Shown here: positions 24,190 through 35,298 of the stretch, in pieces
Position numbering within the stretch: the first letter of the stretch is position 1
Layout of the letters: the number at the start of each line of letters is the position of its first letter
Made by a program: the position numbers and the translations under genes
Assembly (NCBI GenBank): GCA_029531795.1
Contig: JAPEIS010000003.1
Span: 1-64,000, forward strand
DNA length: 64,000 nucleotides
Direction of reading: 5' to 3'
Source: Sclerotinia nivalis
Lineage: Eukaryota > Ascomycota > Leotiomycetes > Helotiales > Sclerotiniaceae
Notes under the pieces: model-generated
The model's input: only the letters and a program-made list of their open reading frames with translations
Databases searched by the model: none
What the model was told of the DNA's origin: nothing

Positions 24190-24480
24190 ATGTACATCAA
24201 AAGATTGAATTGTAATGTAAGATCGATATCTAGAAATGTGAAAAGCCATGAAGACCAAAATAGAATTATTCCCATATAATTTATATATCAAAAGATGGAA
24301 TGATGAAGTGAAGTCCAGAAGTGTACAAAGCTAAAAAGCCCAGATAAGAAGAATTGTTACAATCATTTCGGTAAAAATCGGTATTCTATATCAAAAGATT
24401 CATATTACATCAAAAGGTTAAATCGTGGTATGAAGTCTCGAAGTAAGTGAACCTTAAAGCCAAGAAGCCAGGTACGTGGT
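24190..24480. repeat. Three diverged direct repeats of about 100 bp
   Basis: The motif TCAAAAGATTGAAT or close variants recurs near 24197, 24287 and 24410, each followed by a diverged GAAGTC...AAG-TG...AAAGCC(A)-GAAG block. The units are imperfect and lie in otherwise gene-free DNA between the degraded locus and the GPCR gene. Confidence 0.6.
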
Positions 24481-24729
24481 GGGCTTATACCTAAATTAGA
24501 TTAGCTGCCACATGGCATCAAGAAAAATTAAATCGGTCGCTTGGGGTAATTTGAGTCTAACTACGGACTAATCCGTCTACAAAGCCACCACCCACCAGGG
24601 CTTACCTAGTTCGCCTACTCGCCAAGGGATGGATCTACTGGGAATGTAAAAAAGTTACTGATCGCGATATTCAAAATCAATATCAACGAACGTCAATTAT
24701 ATAATTACGTCTTATCACATTTCATCATA

Positions 24730-25182
24730 TTGCTTCAAAAATGCGAATACTCCCTTCAAGGCTGCCATCAAGTAAGAGCGAGAATCGAACTAAATGAAGG
24801 ACCTATACCATCCTCCAATTGCAGGTTTCAACTCAGGAATGAATATTTTTTTTTACCAATGCAGCATTTAACTAGCAGCGCATTAGAACTTCTATGCACT
24901 CCATTTCTAAATCATATTTATATAATAAGTCTATGCATTCTACATGATTTCTCCAGCCCAACAGGCCTCAGAGTTACATCCCGAACAAAGTCATTTGATG
25001 GGAATCCGGGGCAACTTACCATGAAAAGGGATCAATTCCAACCTCAGAACCTTGTTGATGCGTGGTTTGCTTTTTTGTCCGGGGAAATGAAACATCTCGC
25101 CGGTACTTTACCGAAGATTTGCAGTGCTTCAGGGTGTTTATTATTGGTGATCACCGGGGCCTCATCGGTGTCTCACCGGTAA
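24730..25182 (+). CDS. Unsupported open frame of 150 codons
   Basis: An uninterrupted plus-strand frame lies 330 bp upstream of the GPCR gene. The translation has no recognisable domain, no clear signal peptide and no obvious codon bias. One hydrophobic stretch (FLNHIYIISLCILHDF) is present. It may be a lineage-specific small gene but is more likely a chance frame. Listed because nothing else explains this interval. Confidence 0.15.
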   Translation: MLQKCEYSLQGCHQVRARIELNEGPIPSSNCRFQLRNEYFFLPMQHLTSSALELLCTPFLNHIYIISLCILHDFSSPTGLRVTSRTKSFDGNPGQLTMKRDQFQPQNLVDAWFAFLSGEMKHLAGTLPKICSASGCLLLVITGASSVSHR

Positions 25183-25514
25183 TGTGCTATTTAAGGTTGT
25201 CTAAAAAACTTTAATACATTAGGTTAAGTGCACCCCCTTGTCTAAACGAAATCAACAAGATGAAGTCGTCAGTCAAGAATTCCTTTATCCATACAAGTCG
25301 GAGCATTTTTGGAGCATATATCATTTACATTATACCCACAGCAAAGAAAAAAAAAAGCTTAACTTTAGTTATGCCGCTTTTTAGTCGTTTCAACCTTTGA
25401 TTCTTTTTCAAATTGACTCCTGAAGATCTCCATAGAACCACGTTATAGAAGGTGTGGTATGTCTCCTGACTCTTCTATACCTTCGACAAATCTAAATCCT
25501 AATTGGAGATCATC

Positions 25515-26787
25515 ATGTCTCTAACCTACGAGCAATTCATAGCATTGGATCTCACAGAGCGGATTACGTCAGCTGTTTCTATTGTTGGTAATTTGTTCAT
25601 TGTTCTAACATTCTTTTTTTCTTCATCCTTCAACAAACCAATTAATCGCCTCATATTCTTCGCATCATGGGGAAATATTGGCTCAAGTGTCTCTTGTTTG
25701 ATCTCTGAGCTTGGCCCGGCGTCTTTGATGGAAAGATCAAAATTTAATGCATCCGGAATATGTCAAGTCCAAGCCTTCTTGGTTCAGATGTTCCGTGGAG
25801 TTGATTGTTACTGGGCGTTCTTCATGGCAATCAACGTATATCTAGTTTTCTTCCGAGGATATACCACACATCAATTGAGAAAGTTGGATATTTGGTATCT
25901 GCTTGCATGCTATGGACTTTCCTTTATACCTGCTTTTGTCTTCTTATTCGTATCAACAAAAGAACGAGGTCATGTCTATGGATCAGCCATTGTTTGGTGC
26001 TGGATCAGCGAAGAATGGGATTGGATACGCTTGGTTTTTATGTATGGCATTGTCTGGTGAGTACTTACGATTCAAACTTTCACTATTTTTCTCATATCTA
26101 ATCAAATCCACTAATTGCGATGTTCATAGGATCACCATTCTCTTCGCTTTCATCGTATACATTATGGCAGCCAAAGTAATCTGGTCTAAGCGTGAACATC
26201 TAAATGGTTTCCTCAACCCCTTGAATGAGAACCCATTCGCAAACACAATCACGACCGAAATCGAAATAATCTATGAAGAACGATCAATCGTCAAAGATGC
26301 GAGCGATCAAGGTGTTTCCGAGAATGTTTTGCCCTCCGATCAATATGCCGTTGACATCCAAGCAACGCCTCAACAACAACGACAGCAAGAAACTCAAATT
26401 TATCAAATGCGGAGGATGAGAAGTTTGACCAGAGAGGTTGCAGAGTCTGAAACCAATCCGGAAGCATGGCTGTATGCAAGAGTGGCTATTCTTTTCTTCA
26501 TCGCTATGATTATCACATGGGTTCCCGCAAGTGTCAACAGAATCTGGCAAATGGCCAATCCATCGGCCGTCAATTTTCCATTGAACTACGTTGAATCATT
26601 GATGTTGTCGTTACAGGGTGTTTGGAACGTGATTGTGTATGTCATAACATCTCAGACTGCTTGTCAAAGGTTAGCATATCAAATGTTTTCGAGAGGTTCA
26701 AGGAAGAAGTCGAGGTTGCCGAGTGGGAGTCCTGAGAGGTATCCATCGCGTGGAAAGCAAAGGCTTGAGAGTGTGGCTAGTAAATAA
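25515..26787 (+). CDS. cAMP-receptor-like G-protein-coupled receptor
   Basis: Two exons, 25515-26056 and 26130-26787, with a 73-bp GT-AG intron splitting a Trp codon, encode 399 residues. Seven hydrophobic helices are visible: about residues 18-42, 46-70, 84-114, 124-145, 170-200, then 6 and 7 near the C-terminus (ARVAILFFIAMIITWVPASVNRIW and SLMLSLQGVWNVIVYVIT). A long third cytoplasmic loop rich in Gln and charged residues separates helices 5 and 6. Cys residues at the start of helix 3 and in the second outer loop could form the usual disulphide. The layout matches fungal receptors related to Dictyostelium cAMP receptors (Neurospora GPR-1 to GPR-3 class). It should sit in the plasma membrane and signal through a G protein; the ligand is unknown. 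ATG 25515 is the first in frame. The stop is 149 bp from the convergent tryptophan synthase gene. Confidence 0.88.
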
Positions 26788-26936
26788 TCGGAATTTGAAT
26801 GTTGGGTTGCCTCGATCATCAACTGCATTCATTGTATAAAAGTATCTTTTCGGTCTAACCGTCTATCCACGCTCATGAATTTCTCAATATTTACAAAACC
26901 TTGCAACGCCCCCTCCCTCAAATCTGCAACTTTTAT

Positions 26937-29288
26937 CTAAAATCTCAAATCCCATCCAATTGTTGGACCCAACTTGGGTAATTCTTCTGCAACACTCTGT
27001 ACATCCTTATCACCTCTACCACTTAAACAAATGACAACATCTTGATCTTTGTTCATGGTTTTCGCCAACTCTACTGCTCCCCACACTGCATGCGCAGTTT
27101 CCAAGGCCGGTATGATACCCTCTTTCTCACTGATCAACCTGAATCCCTTGAATGCCTCGGCATCTGTTGCCGCGATGAATTTGGCACGCTCACTATCTTT
27201 CCAATTACTTAATTCTGGTCCAACACCTGGATAATCTAAACCGGCAGATACGGAATGAGTTTCTGAGATTTGTCCGTGTTTGTCCTGAAGGACATATGTA
27301 CGGACACCATGTAAAACACCCTTTGTTCCACCACTCAAAGTAGCGGAATGACGATCTGTGTCTAAACCATCACCACCGGCTTCAACACCTAATAATTTTA
27401 CACTTGGATCTTTCGAGAACGGGTAGAACATGCCAACCGCATTACTACCACCTCCGACACATGCAACAACAGCATCAGGGAGTTTACCACGTTTCTCTAG
27501 CATTTGAGCTCGAGTCTCGTTACCAATAACGGATTGGAATGTTCTAACGATGGTTGGGAATGGATGAGGACCAATTGCTGAACCAATGATGTAATGAGTA
27601 GTATCAAGCTTGACCACCCAGGAACGCATAGCTTCATTGACAGCATCTCTAAGGGTACGCGAACCAGCCTCGACTGCGACAACTGAAGCACCGAGAAGCT
27701 TAATTCTGAAAACATTGAGAGCTTGTCTTCTTACATCTTCCTTTAAAATTGATTAGCGGGAAAAAAGTTAAGTAGAAGATATTATTTGAACTTACCGCTC
27801 CCATATAAATTGTACATTTCATACCAAACTTTGCGCATACTGTCGCTGTGGCCACGCCGTGTTGTCCTGCACCAGTCTCTGCGATAATCTCAGTTTTCCC
27901 TAATCGTCGGGCGAGAAGGATTTGTCCCAGAGCATTGTTAATCTTATGACTTCCGGTGTGGTTCAGGTCCTCTCTCTTCAACCAGATCCGGGCACCACCA
28001 GCATACTCGGTGAGTCTCTCAGCCTCGTGTAATTGGCCTGGTCGTCCCATCCATGGGTAATATGTTCGGTATTCTTCCCAGAATGCTGGATCATCCTTGA
28101 TTGCATTGAATCCTGCTTCAAGTTCTGATAAACAGTCCATGAGTGCCTCTGGTACATATTGTCCACCAAATTCTCCGAACTTTTGAGAAGAGAGTTTTGG
28201 ATCGACGGAACCATTCGTGTTCAAGGCTTCAATCTGATCTGCTAAACCAGGTCCTGATCTATCTTCATCTCTAATGACAGCATCAACGGTGACATTTTCT
28301 CCGCTGGGTTCTTCGGCAACATCTATTGCCTCGGCCATGCCAACCTCCCTAGTTAAACCCTCATTCGGAGCACCTCGTCTGCCGCAAACTGCCGCACAGT
28401 ACTCTTCCACACTTTTCGCGATTTTTCCGGCAGGTGCTTGATTGACGGTGTTGATAATTTGACTACCAATAACAACTCCATCTGCGATTTTAGCGACCTG
28501 CAAAAAATGGTCTCTTGTGCTAACGCCAAAACCCACAGCCGCTGGAACATTTCCTGAATATTCTTTGACTCTCTTCAACAATCCTTCCAATCCAGCATCC
28601 ATTGAGCCTCCTGTAGCTCCGGTCACACCCATTCTTGAAACAACATAAATGAAGGAGTCCGCAAGCTTACAAAGAAGCTTCATTCGGGATTCGGAAGTTG
28701 AAGGAGCGATGAGAGGAACGTAGGATAACCTATTCAATAATATTGTTAGCAATGTATTCAAATGTGACATGTGCCATTGTTCCAGAGTACTCACCCTCCA
28801 CTTGTGCAAAACTTCCTGAAGCTCACAGCTTCTTCTGGCGGAAGATCACAAACAATGAAACCATTGACACCAGCTTCCCGACAGTCCTTCAATAACCTCT
28901 CCTCTCCATAACTCAGAAATGGGTTGTAATAACCCATGAAAAGAACTGGTGCCCTTAATCCCTTCTTTCTTGCATCCCGTACCATCTGTAAAACCGAAGT
29001 GACCGTCACACCATTTTTCAAAGCTTGGGTGTTCGCCTTTTGAATCGTGGGTCCATCTGCCGTAGGATCTGTGAAAGGAATGCCTAATTCAATGACATCT
29101 GCGAAGATTTGTTAATTTCCCCAAGGTCAATTGAAGAGGAGCCAGAACTTACCGGCGCCACCAGCCTCCATTCCCAATAAGATATCAACGGTATCCTCTG
29201 CTTGAGGAAAACCGGCAGTGATATATGTTACCAATGCGGATCTTCCTTCTTTCTTGCATTGTGCAAATGTATTCTTTAGATGCTCCAT
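26937..29288 (-). CDS. TRP5: Bifunctional tryptophan synthase (alpha-beta fusion)
   Basis: Four exons on the minus strand (29288-29153, 29098-28795, 28729-27796, 27740-26937), with introns of 54, 65 and 55 bp, encode 725 residues, the usual size of the fungal fused enzyme. The N-terminal alpha domain (about 1-260) cleaves indole-3-glycerol phosphate; catalytic Glu49 and Asp60 are present in [15 protein letters not shown]. After a linker of about 70 residues, the beta domain ([12 protein letters not shown] from residue 331) joins indole with serine on PLP: the Schiff-base lysine is near 409 (HTGSHKINN), the catalytic Glu near 431 (AETGAGQHG), and the phosphate loop is GGGSNA. All key residues are intact and there are no in-frame stops, so the gene should work. 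It shares a 630-bp divergent promoter region with the SDHAF4 gene. Equivalent to yeast TRP5 and Neurospora trp-3. Confidence 0.97.
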
Positions 29289-29465
29289 ATTGAATTGTAG
29301 ATTGGTGTGTAAAGAAGTGTTGAGGGGTATTGAGAGAAGAGAAAGGGAAAGAGAAAGGGAGAGAAAACAGATGAGTGAAATATAAATGAATTGATTGAGT
29401 AATGTTACTCTTCACAACAAGATTTCTTTCTTGTATATATAATCCTTATTGATCACCCAAAAAAG

Positions 29466-29472
29466 TGAGTCA
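29466..29472. promoter_or_regulatory. TGAGTCA, Gcn4/CPC-1-type site
   Basis: A perfect TGAGTCA lies 178 bp upstream of the tryptophan synthase ATG. This is the consensus for the bZIP activator Gcn4 (CPC-1/CpcA in filamentous fungi), which induces amino-acid biosynthetic genes during starvation. The role is inferred from the match and the position. Confidence 0.65.
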
Positions 29473-29918
29473 AAACCATTCGCCCATTCGCCCCTCACTT
29501 ACAGAACAAGCTATCGCTCAATTAAGTCACCGCCTTGGCAAAATCTCGCAATCTCTTGCCAGTTACAACTTTGGGGTAGGGAAGCAGCTATCACGTGAGG
29601 AATAGCTCTGCCCAATCGTGGTTTTGTATTGGTTGGTATCAAATTATTAAACTTCGTCATGACTTTATTATTACCGGGTACTTCAACCTCATCGATCGAC
29701 CGAATTCCTCACTAACAACACAATCTTGTCAATACATACAACATAAATTCTAACAAATACACAAAACCAATAAATTTAAGAAAAAAGTACGATATAGATA
29801 CGACGAACATTATATTGAACAAAGGCACTCCAATTTGCTCAGTACTCAATACTCATTGCTCACTCTCCAATCCACAATCCTCAATCCTTAATTCTCCCTC
29901 ACCAAAAATTTAAAAAAA
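29473..29918. promoter_or_regulatory. Divergent promoter region, TRP5 and SDHAF4
   Basis: This is the rest of the intergenic space between two divergent genes. An inverted CCAAT (ATTGG) occurs near 29628. Pyrimidine/adenine-rich DNA from 29700 to 29918 precedes the SDHAF4 start, with an A-rich run just before the ATG. Confidence 0.5.
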
Positions 29919-30398
29919 ATGTCTCGACTTTTACCACCAAGATTTCTCCTCCCTTCCCGTCGCTTCTTCTCACAAACAACTTGTCGAACAGCATTCGCAA
30001 CTAGTCCATCTCCGCCACGTCTGCCACCAAAGGAACAAGAAGAATTTGAACGTCTACAACGATCCTCTACTAGTGCATTTAGTACCCCGAAAACCGACGT
30101 CATTACCAATTCCCTAAAGTCAACGTCTCGAGCAAAACCACAAATAAATCAATCACCAGCCACCACTTTGGCTGAGAAAGAGGATATAGAATTGGCGGCT
30201 GTAAATGCTAGGGTATCTGCCACGGGAAAGGGAGAAGAATTACATCCGGATATTCGCAGAGGGGCAAAACCAGAATTCGAAGGGGAAATCAATCCGAAGA
30301 CTGGGGAAGTTGGTGGACCAAAGAATGAACCTTTGAGGTGGGGAAGTTCAGGTGAGAGGGGGGATTGGAGTTATAATGGGAGGGTTACGGACTTTTGA
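29919..30398 (+). CDS. SDHAF4: Succinate dehydrogenase assembly factor 4 (mitochondrial)
   Basis: A single exon of 159 codons. The N-terminus MSRLLPPRFLLPSRRFFSQTTCRTAF is Arg/Ser-rich without acidic residues, a typical mitochondrial import signal. The C-terminal 50 residues hold the family signature: HPDIRRGAKPEFEGEINP, TGEVGGPKNEPLRW and a terminal DWSYNGRVTDF. The protein binds flavinylated Sdh1 in the matrix and protects it until complex II is assembled (yeast Sdh8). The middle (about 30-100) is low-complexity and poorly conserved. ATG 29919 follows an A-rich stretch suited to initiation. The frame is intact. Confidence 0.95.
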   Translation: MSRLLPPRFLLPSRRFFSQTTCRTAFATSPSPPRLPPKEQEEFERLQRSSTSAFSTPKTDVITNSLKSTSRAKPQINQSPATTLAEKEDIELAAVNARVSATGKGEELHPDIRRGAKPEFEGEINPKTGEVGGPKNEPLRWGSSGERGDWSYNGRVTDF

Positions 30399-31655
30399 AT
30401 TGGCGTCCGAGATGCTCCGAGTTGCGAATTTCCGGCATGCGATGCATAGTGAGGATTCGAGATGGAATGTACAACCAGTTTAGATTGTATGGATATATGG
30501 AGCTTCAGAGGTACCATTTGAGTCAAACCCAACTCTAAACCAAAGCCTATTGGGAAGCTCAGCGTGCCTAGGGAACTATCATGGAATCTCTGAGTGGATA
30601 TTTCCTCCCTCGAACAAATCCTTCATCTGCGATCAGTAGAATCTTTGCATTACTTCACAACATTCATAGCCATTTCGAAGATTTTCTGTTTGCCATTGTT
30701 CTTGGGTATACCTGAGAACCCGGCAATTTATCTATTTGTGCAAACGCCAATTGTGTCTTTGCGACCAACGGTAAGTTCCATTTTGGGGGTATGTCCAATA
30801 TTGAAGTGCCAATGTGACCTTGGAGTTCAAGCCGTAGGTGATGTGTTTCTCAACTGTGCTCTTCCTCTCATCCAATATATCCAGTAGGCGCTGTGTTCAA
30901 AACTCTTCTTGCCATGGATGCTCTTCTGGTGGGGGAATGGAAAACTTGAGTTTTTCCTTTAGTAAGCAGTGAAGCTACTAGGCTGATGCTTCATTGTTCA
31001 TTTTTGTACTTTTGACAACAGAAATATTTCTCTTATGTTATCTCCATGAAGTAACGGTGAGTGCACAGGATGATGGTCCGATACGAACTTTGCATCTTCC
31101 AACCACTTCTTCTGTTTTGTTTGTGTGCTCCCTGGTTCAGTCAAGTGATCAATTATGTATAAAAAAATACGATTATAAACTTTGGAATCAATCAATTGAT
31201 AACTGAATTAATCACAAATTTGAAAGTTGAGAAATGGACCATCTGCTTAAATAGCCTTCGCAACAGAACAATTATCAAATTTGGATTTGGGATCGACAGA
31301 CACAGTCTTATTTTCAATCCCTTTGGTGTTTCCATACAAAGTTCATGAAAATGTCCAAATCATAGTCCACATGTATTCAGATGCATTAATCATCATTCAG
31401 CCAGATCTTTCAATACCTCAAAGGAGTTTATTTACAACAAGTATTCATACAAAAGATACTTCGAGGCCATGACATTACCATAGTCTGTCTCCTCTTTGAG
31501 TTGGAAGAAATGTGCAACATCAATGATCTATCCTAAAAATCAGTACCCGGCCGTTGCTTTCTCTGCCACCACTCACTGTTGATCAATATAGTTAACAATC
31601 CCAATCAAACAGTCAATGGACTTTTCCCATTTATGACCTAGAATCTCAGTGGACA
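30399..31655. other. Intergenic, no gene recognised
   Basis: About 1.25 kb downstream of SDHAF4. Only short open stretches (30594-30887, 30994-31206, 31281-31472) occur, without domains, and they overlap competing frames. I see no supported feature. Confidence 0.5.
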
Positions 31656-32494
31656 CTATAAATTATCATAGAATATAGAACTCAATAGAAAAAAAGTCGT
31701 TGCTAAACCAAATGTGTAGACCCTGTTCTTCAAAAGCCCCAAAGGAAACATAGTAGCCACCTTTTCCTCCTCAAAAATGTGCATATACTCCATCTCCAAC
31801 TGGTATAACGCGTAATCAAGCCTCCTATGACTGCACCCAGTACTCCAGCTCATAGCAGCAACAGGACCGGTCAAAATTAATCACCGAGGAACTGATTTCA
31901 AGGAGAATAACTATCTTCATTCAGCTAACTTGAAGTGGGTAGAAGTCATTGACATTTTAAACCACGTACCTAGGGACGGCCATCATACCAAGTGATAAAA
32001 TGAAGTCGTTCCGTACTTTAGAAAATATAAGGTTGGAATATTAGTTTTGATCTGGCTGATCTGCGAACCACTAAACGACCGGTTCTAGCGTCAGTATGCA
32101 TGAAGGGCCTTTGAAAACATATTAGACATAGGAAGAAACAAGTAGGATACTTTGATATTGAATGGACTGGATAACAGAGAGCGAACGACTGCATATTCTT
32201 GTCGCCCGTGAGCACGAACTGCGGTAAGGGTTGAGGGTTCACTGCAGCACCTCGCAGTCTCTTCCCTATAAAATGGTAAGTGAACGGCCACATCATATAA
32301 GAGGATGTAACCATAAAGGTTGCTAAAAGATTTAGTGACATGAGGCTTCGAATGTCAATCATTCGCGTCGGAATTGATGAAGCGGTGATCCACCAGAATG
32401 CACTTACCCATCTACACACAGTAGAGCCACGAGCAAAAATAAACTTAATCAAACACTCTATATAATATCTGACAGGAGTTATGAGTATTAACAC
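31656..32494 (-). pseudogene. Possible decayed membrane-protein gene
   Basis: Two minus-strand open stretches (32494-32018 and 31874-31656) have gene-like composition. The first contains a plausible helix (SLMSLNLLATFMVTSSYMMWPFTYHFI) followed by a hydrophilic segment (KRLRGAAVNPQPLPQFVLTGDKNMQSF). The second reads RRLDYALYQLEMEYMHIFEEEKVATMFPLGLLKNRVYTFGLATTFFLL, ending in another helix. They are in conflicting frames with no clear splice join. I do not recognise the family; a relic of a polytopic membrane protein is the best reading. Confidence 0.3.
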
Positions 32495-33238
32495 CTTATC
32501 GAATATTAATCTTATGTCTTGTATCTTACATCTTATATAGCCTAATTACTCCGTACTGAGCGTTCTAAGATGGAATGGTGCAATTACTGATTTACCGATT
32601 CCCGATTCCCGATTCCCGATTACCCCGCATTACGATGTTGATTGTTAAATGTACCCTTTAGGGTCTTAAGGTTACCCAATGAAAGGGTTCTTATTGTAGG
32701 TATGAAGAGGGTTAGGGTTATCTTATATTATTGGAGCTACGATTCCTAGGCTATGTAGACCCATGAGCCTGACACCTTCGCTTACTTTGCTGTTACATTG
32801 CATGCAGTTGCAGAGACAGCTCAAACTGAACCGCAACATAACGTCCAAATTCGTATTACTACTTGCAGATCGGCGACAAATCTTTCGCCGTCTTTGATTT
32901 CTTCACACTAAACAAGCATCAAGCCAAACCTTATTCTTAAGTAAGTTTGGCCACCGACTGCGAATATATATATTTGTATATCAGGAGTTCGAATTTCGCC
33001 CCCCATTATCTAGGTATTTATCAGAACCCTCAACCCTTCAAAAAGAGAGAGAGAGAGAAAAAGACAGACGAAACGAAACACTTGGCAATATTATTCCCAA
33101 ATGCTCCGTTCCACAGCATGAGTGAAGGGTTCACACAACATACGTCAGGCGTACACTAATTTAGCCTAGGATTTCCGATAAGTAAGAACGATTCATAAGT
33201 ACTTCTTCAAACCTGCTTCTCAGGTTTCAGCAATCCTG
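32495..33238. other. Intergenic upstream of the MFS gene
   Basis: Holds a short run of CGATTCC-type 7-bp repeats (about 32594-32624) and a two-unit GGGTTAGGGTTA match to the telomere motif near 32709. An A/G-rich stretch near 33045-33065 lies upstream of the transporter start. No gene recognised. Confidence 0.5.
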
Positions 33239-35141
33239 ATGAAGTATCAGAGAATACCGACCAGCGAAGAAGCTGAGATGGCGAACGAAATTTATAACAA
33301 TGATCCAACATCCTCAACTGAACACGATGCTGAACCTGATTTCAAGAGTGGAAATATCGATAATAATTATGTTCCCCACTCGGAAGTTGAGAGTCTCAAT
33401 CTTGAGACAGCAATACCACCTGGCACAATTGATCCAATATATGAAGCTAAAGCTCGAGTCTTGAATGAAGCTGTAAGATCTAATATCTCTACGCTGTCAG
33501 GTGGTTCTGGCTAAGGTAATAGATACTAATCATGTGATATCATTCAGATACAAGATATTGGTATGGGATGGTATCAATGGCAATTGTTCATAGTTGTAGG
33601 CTTTGGCTGGGCAAATGATAATTTGTGGCCAATTGTCACATCACTCATATGTACGGGATTTATCCAACTTTGTCGCTTTATCAGGTTTGTAAGCTAACGA
33701 TGAACAAAGTCACATCAATTACCAACGAATTCTCCCCAAAGCATCCACCCTTACTCACTTTGGCCCAGAATATTGGCCTCCTTGCAGGTGCCATGTTTTG
33801 GGGATTTGGTTGTGATATCTTTGGGCGACGTTTAGCATTTAATGCCACACTTGGTATCACAGCCGTTTTTGGATTGATCGCTGCCGGTTCACCCAATTTT
33901 GCGGCTATTGGATGCTTTGCCGCACTTTGGAGTTTTGGTGTAGGCGGAAATCTTCCTGTTGATTCAGCAGTCTTTCTCGAATTTCTCCCTGGCTCACATC
34001 AATATCTTCTTACCATCCTTTCCATCGACTGGGCTGTAGCCCAAGTTATCGCGAATTTAATTGCTTGGCCACTTTTAGGGAACCTCACGTGTCAAGAAGA
34101 TTCAACATGCACTCGATCACAAAATATGGGGTGGAGATATTTTCTTATTGTTATGGGAGGCATTTCTATGATTGAGTTCTTCATCCGGTTCATCTGTTTC
34201 ACAATCTTTGAAAGTCCGAAATATTTGATGGGAAAAGGGAAGGATGAAGATGCTGTTAAAGTTGTTCAGGAAGTCGCTAGGAGGAATGGGAAGCAGTCAA
34301 ATCGTGAGTATACCCTAATTCATTTCTCTCTGCCCTGAAAATTATACTAACCCTGTATTAGTGACCGTTACTCGTCTCCAGGAATGTGGCACTCTTCCTC
34401 ATACGAATGCCTCAGCAACCTTATCAAGAAAACTCCATCAAATGGACTTATCACACGTTCGCGCCTTATTCGCGACAAAGAAATTGGCGATTTCTACAAG
34501 TTTGATCATGCTAGTATGGGCATTCATTGGTCTTGGCTACCCCCTCTACAATGCATTTCTCCCTTACATCCAAGCAACCAGAGGTGCTGAATTTGGAGAC
34601 GGGAGTACATACTTGACATATCGCAACTCTCTAATCATATCCGTGCTTGGAATACCCGGTGCACTTATTGGCGGTTATCTCATTGAAGTTCCAAGATTGG
34701 GTAGGAAAGGAACTCTTTCTCTTAGTACCATAGCGACAGGAGTATTTTTGTACGCTTCCACCACGGCTATGACATCTACGGCATTATTGGGCTGGAATTG
34801 CGCGTTTAACTTTTGTTCCAATGTTATGTATGCTGTTCTGTACGCATACACACCGGAAATATTTCCAACAAAAGACCGCGGTACTGGTAATGCTCTCACT
34901 GCAACCTCGAACAGAATCTTTGGGATTATGGCTGTAAGTTTTCTCCCCTCCTCTTCAGCTCGTATATTTGCGTATATGTTACCAGTATCAACATGAACTA
35001 ATCAAACAAAAGCCAATTATTGCAATGTTTGCAAATCTTGAAACGTCCGCCCCAGTTTACACAAGTGGAGCTCTATTCATTGCAGCAGGACTACTGGTTT
35101 TGATCTTGCCATTTGAGAGTCGTGGAAAAGCCAGTTTATAA
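33239..35141 (+). CDS. MFS transporter, SV2/SVOP-like (sugar-porter superfamily)
   Basis: Five exons (33239-33472, 33548-33650, 33710-34303, 34362-34933, 35013-35141), with introns of 75, 59, 58 and 79 bp, encode 543 residues. A hydrophilic N-terminus of about 80 residues is followed by the GMGWYQWQLFIVVGFGWANDNLW segment typical of the SV2-like branch, then a signature loop, GFGCDIFGRRLAF, between helices 2 and 3. The second half shows GYPLYNAFLPYI, GIPGALIGGYLIEVPRLGRKG (the loop of the second repeat) and YTPEIFPTKDRGTGNA. About 11-12 helices are expected in the plasma membrane. The substrate cannot be read; relatives are annotated as sugar, carboxylate or phosphate porters. The frame is open throughout once spliced. 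The gene converges on the GH31 gene 157 bp away, hinting at a joint role in nutrient use. Confidence 0.9.
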
Positions 35142-35298
35142 TCCTACATATCAGCGCCTGTATTCATGTATTTTTTTTACATCAAATTCGAGTAGAACCG
35201 CACAATTCATGATTAATGAGGATTGACAGAGAGTTTGTGTCATTGGAAGAGGCTCGGCAAATTCTCAGTGAAATTCGTCATTCGACATTACTCTCACC

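Noticed and set aside
25805..26101. Alternative frame over GPCR exon 1
   Set aside because: The main frame gives seven helices and a clean 73-bp intron; the alternative has no domain.
32708..32721. Two interstitial TTAGGG-like units (GGGTTAGGGTTA)
   Set aside because: Only two units in isolation; short enough to be chance or a trivial insertion, with no nearby break in gene order.
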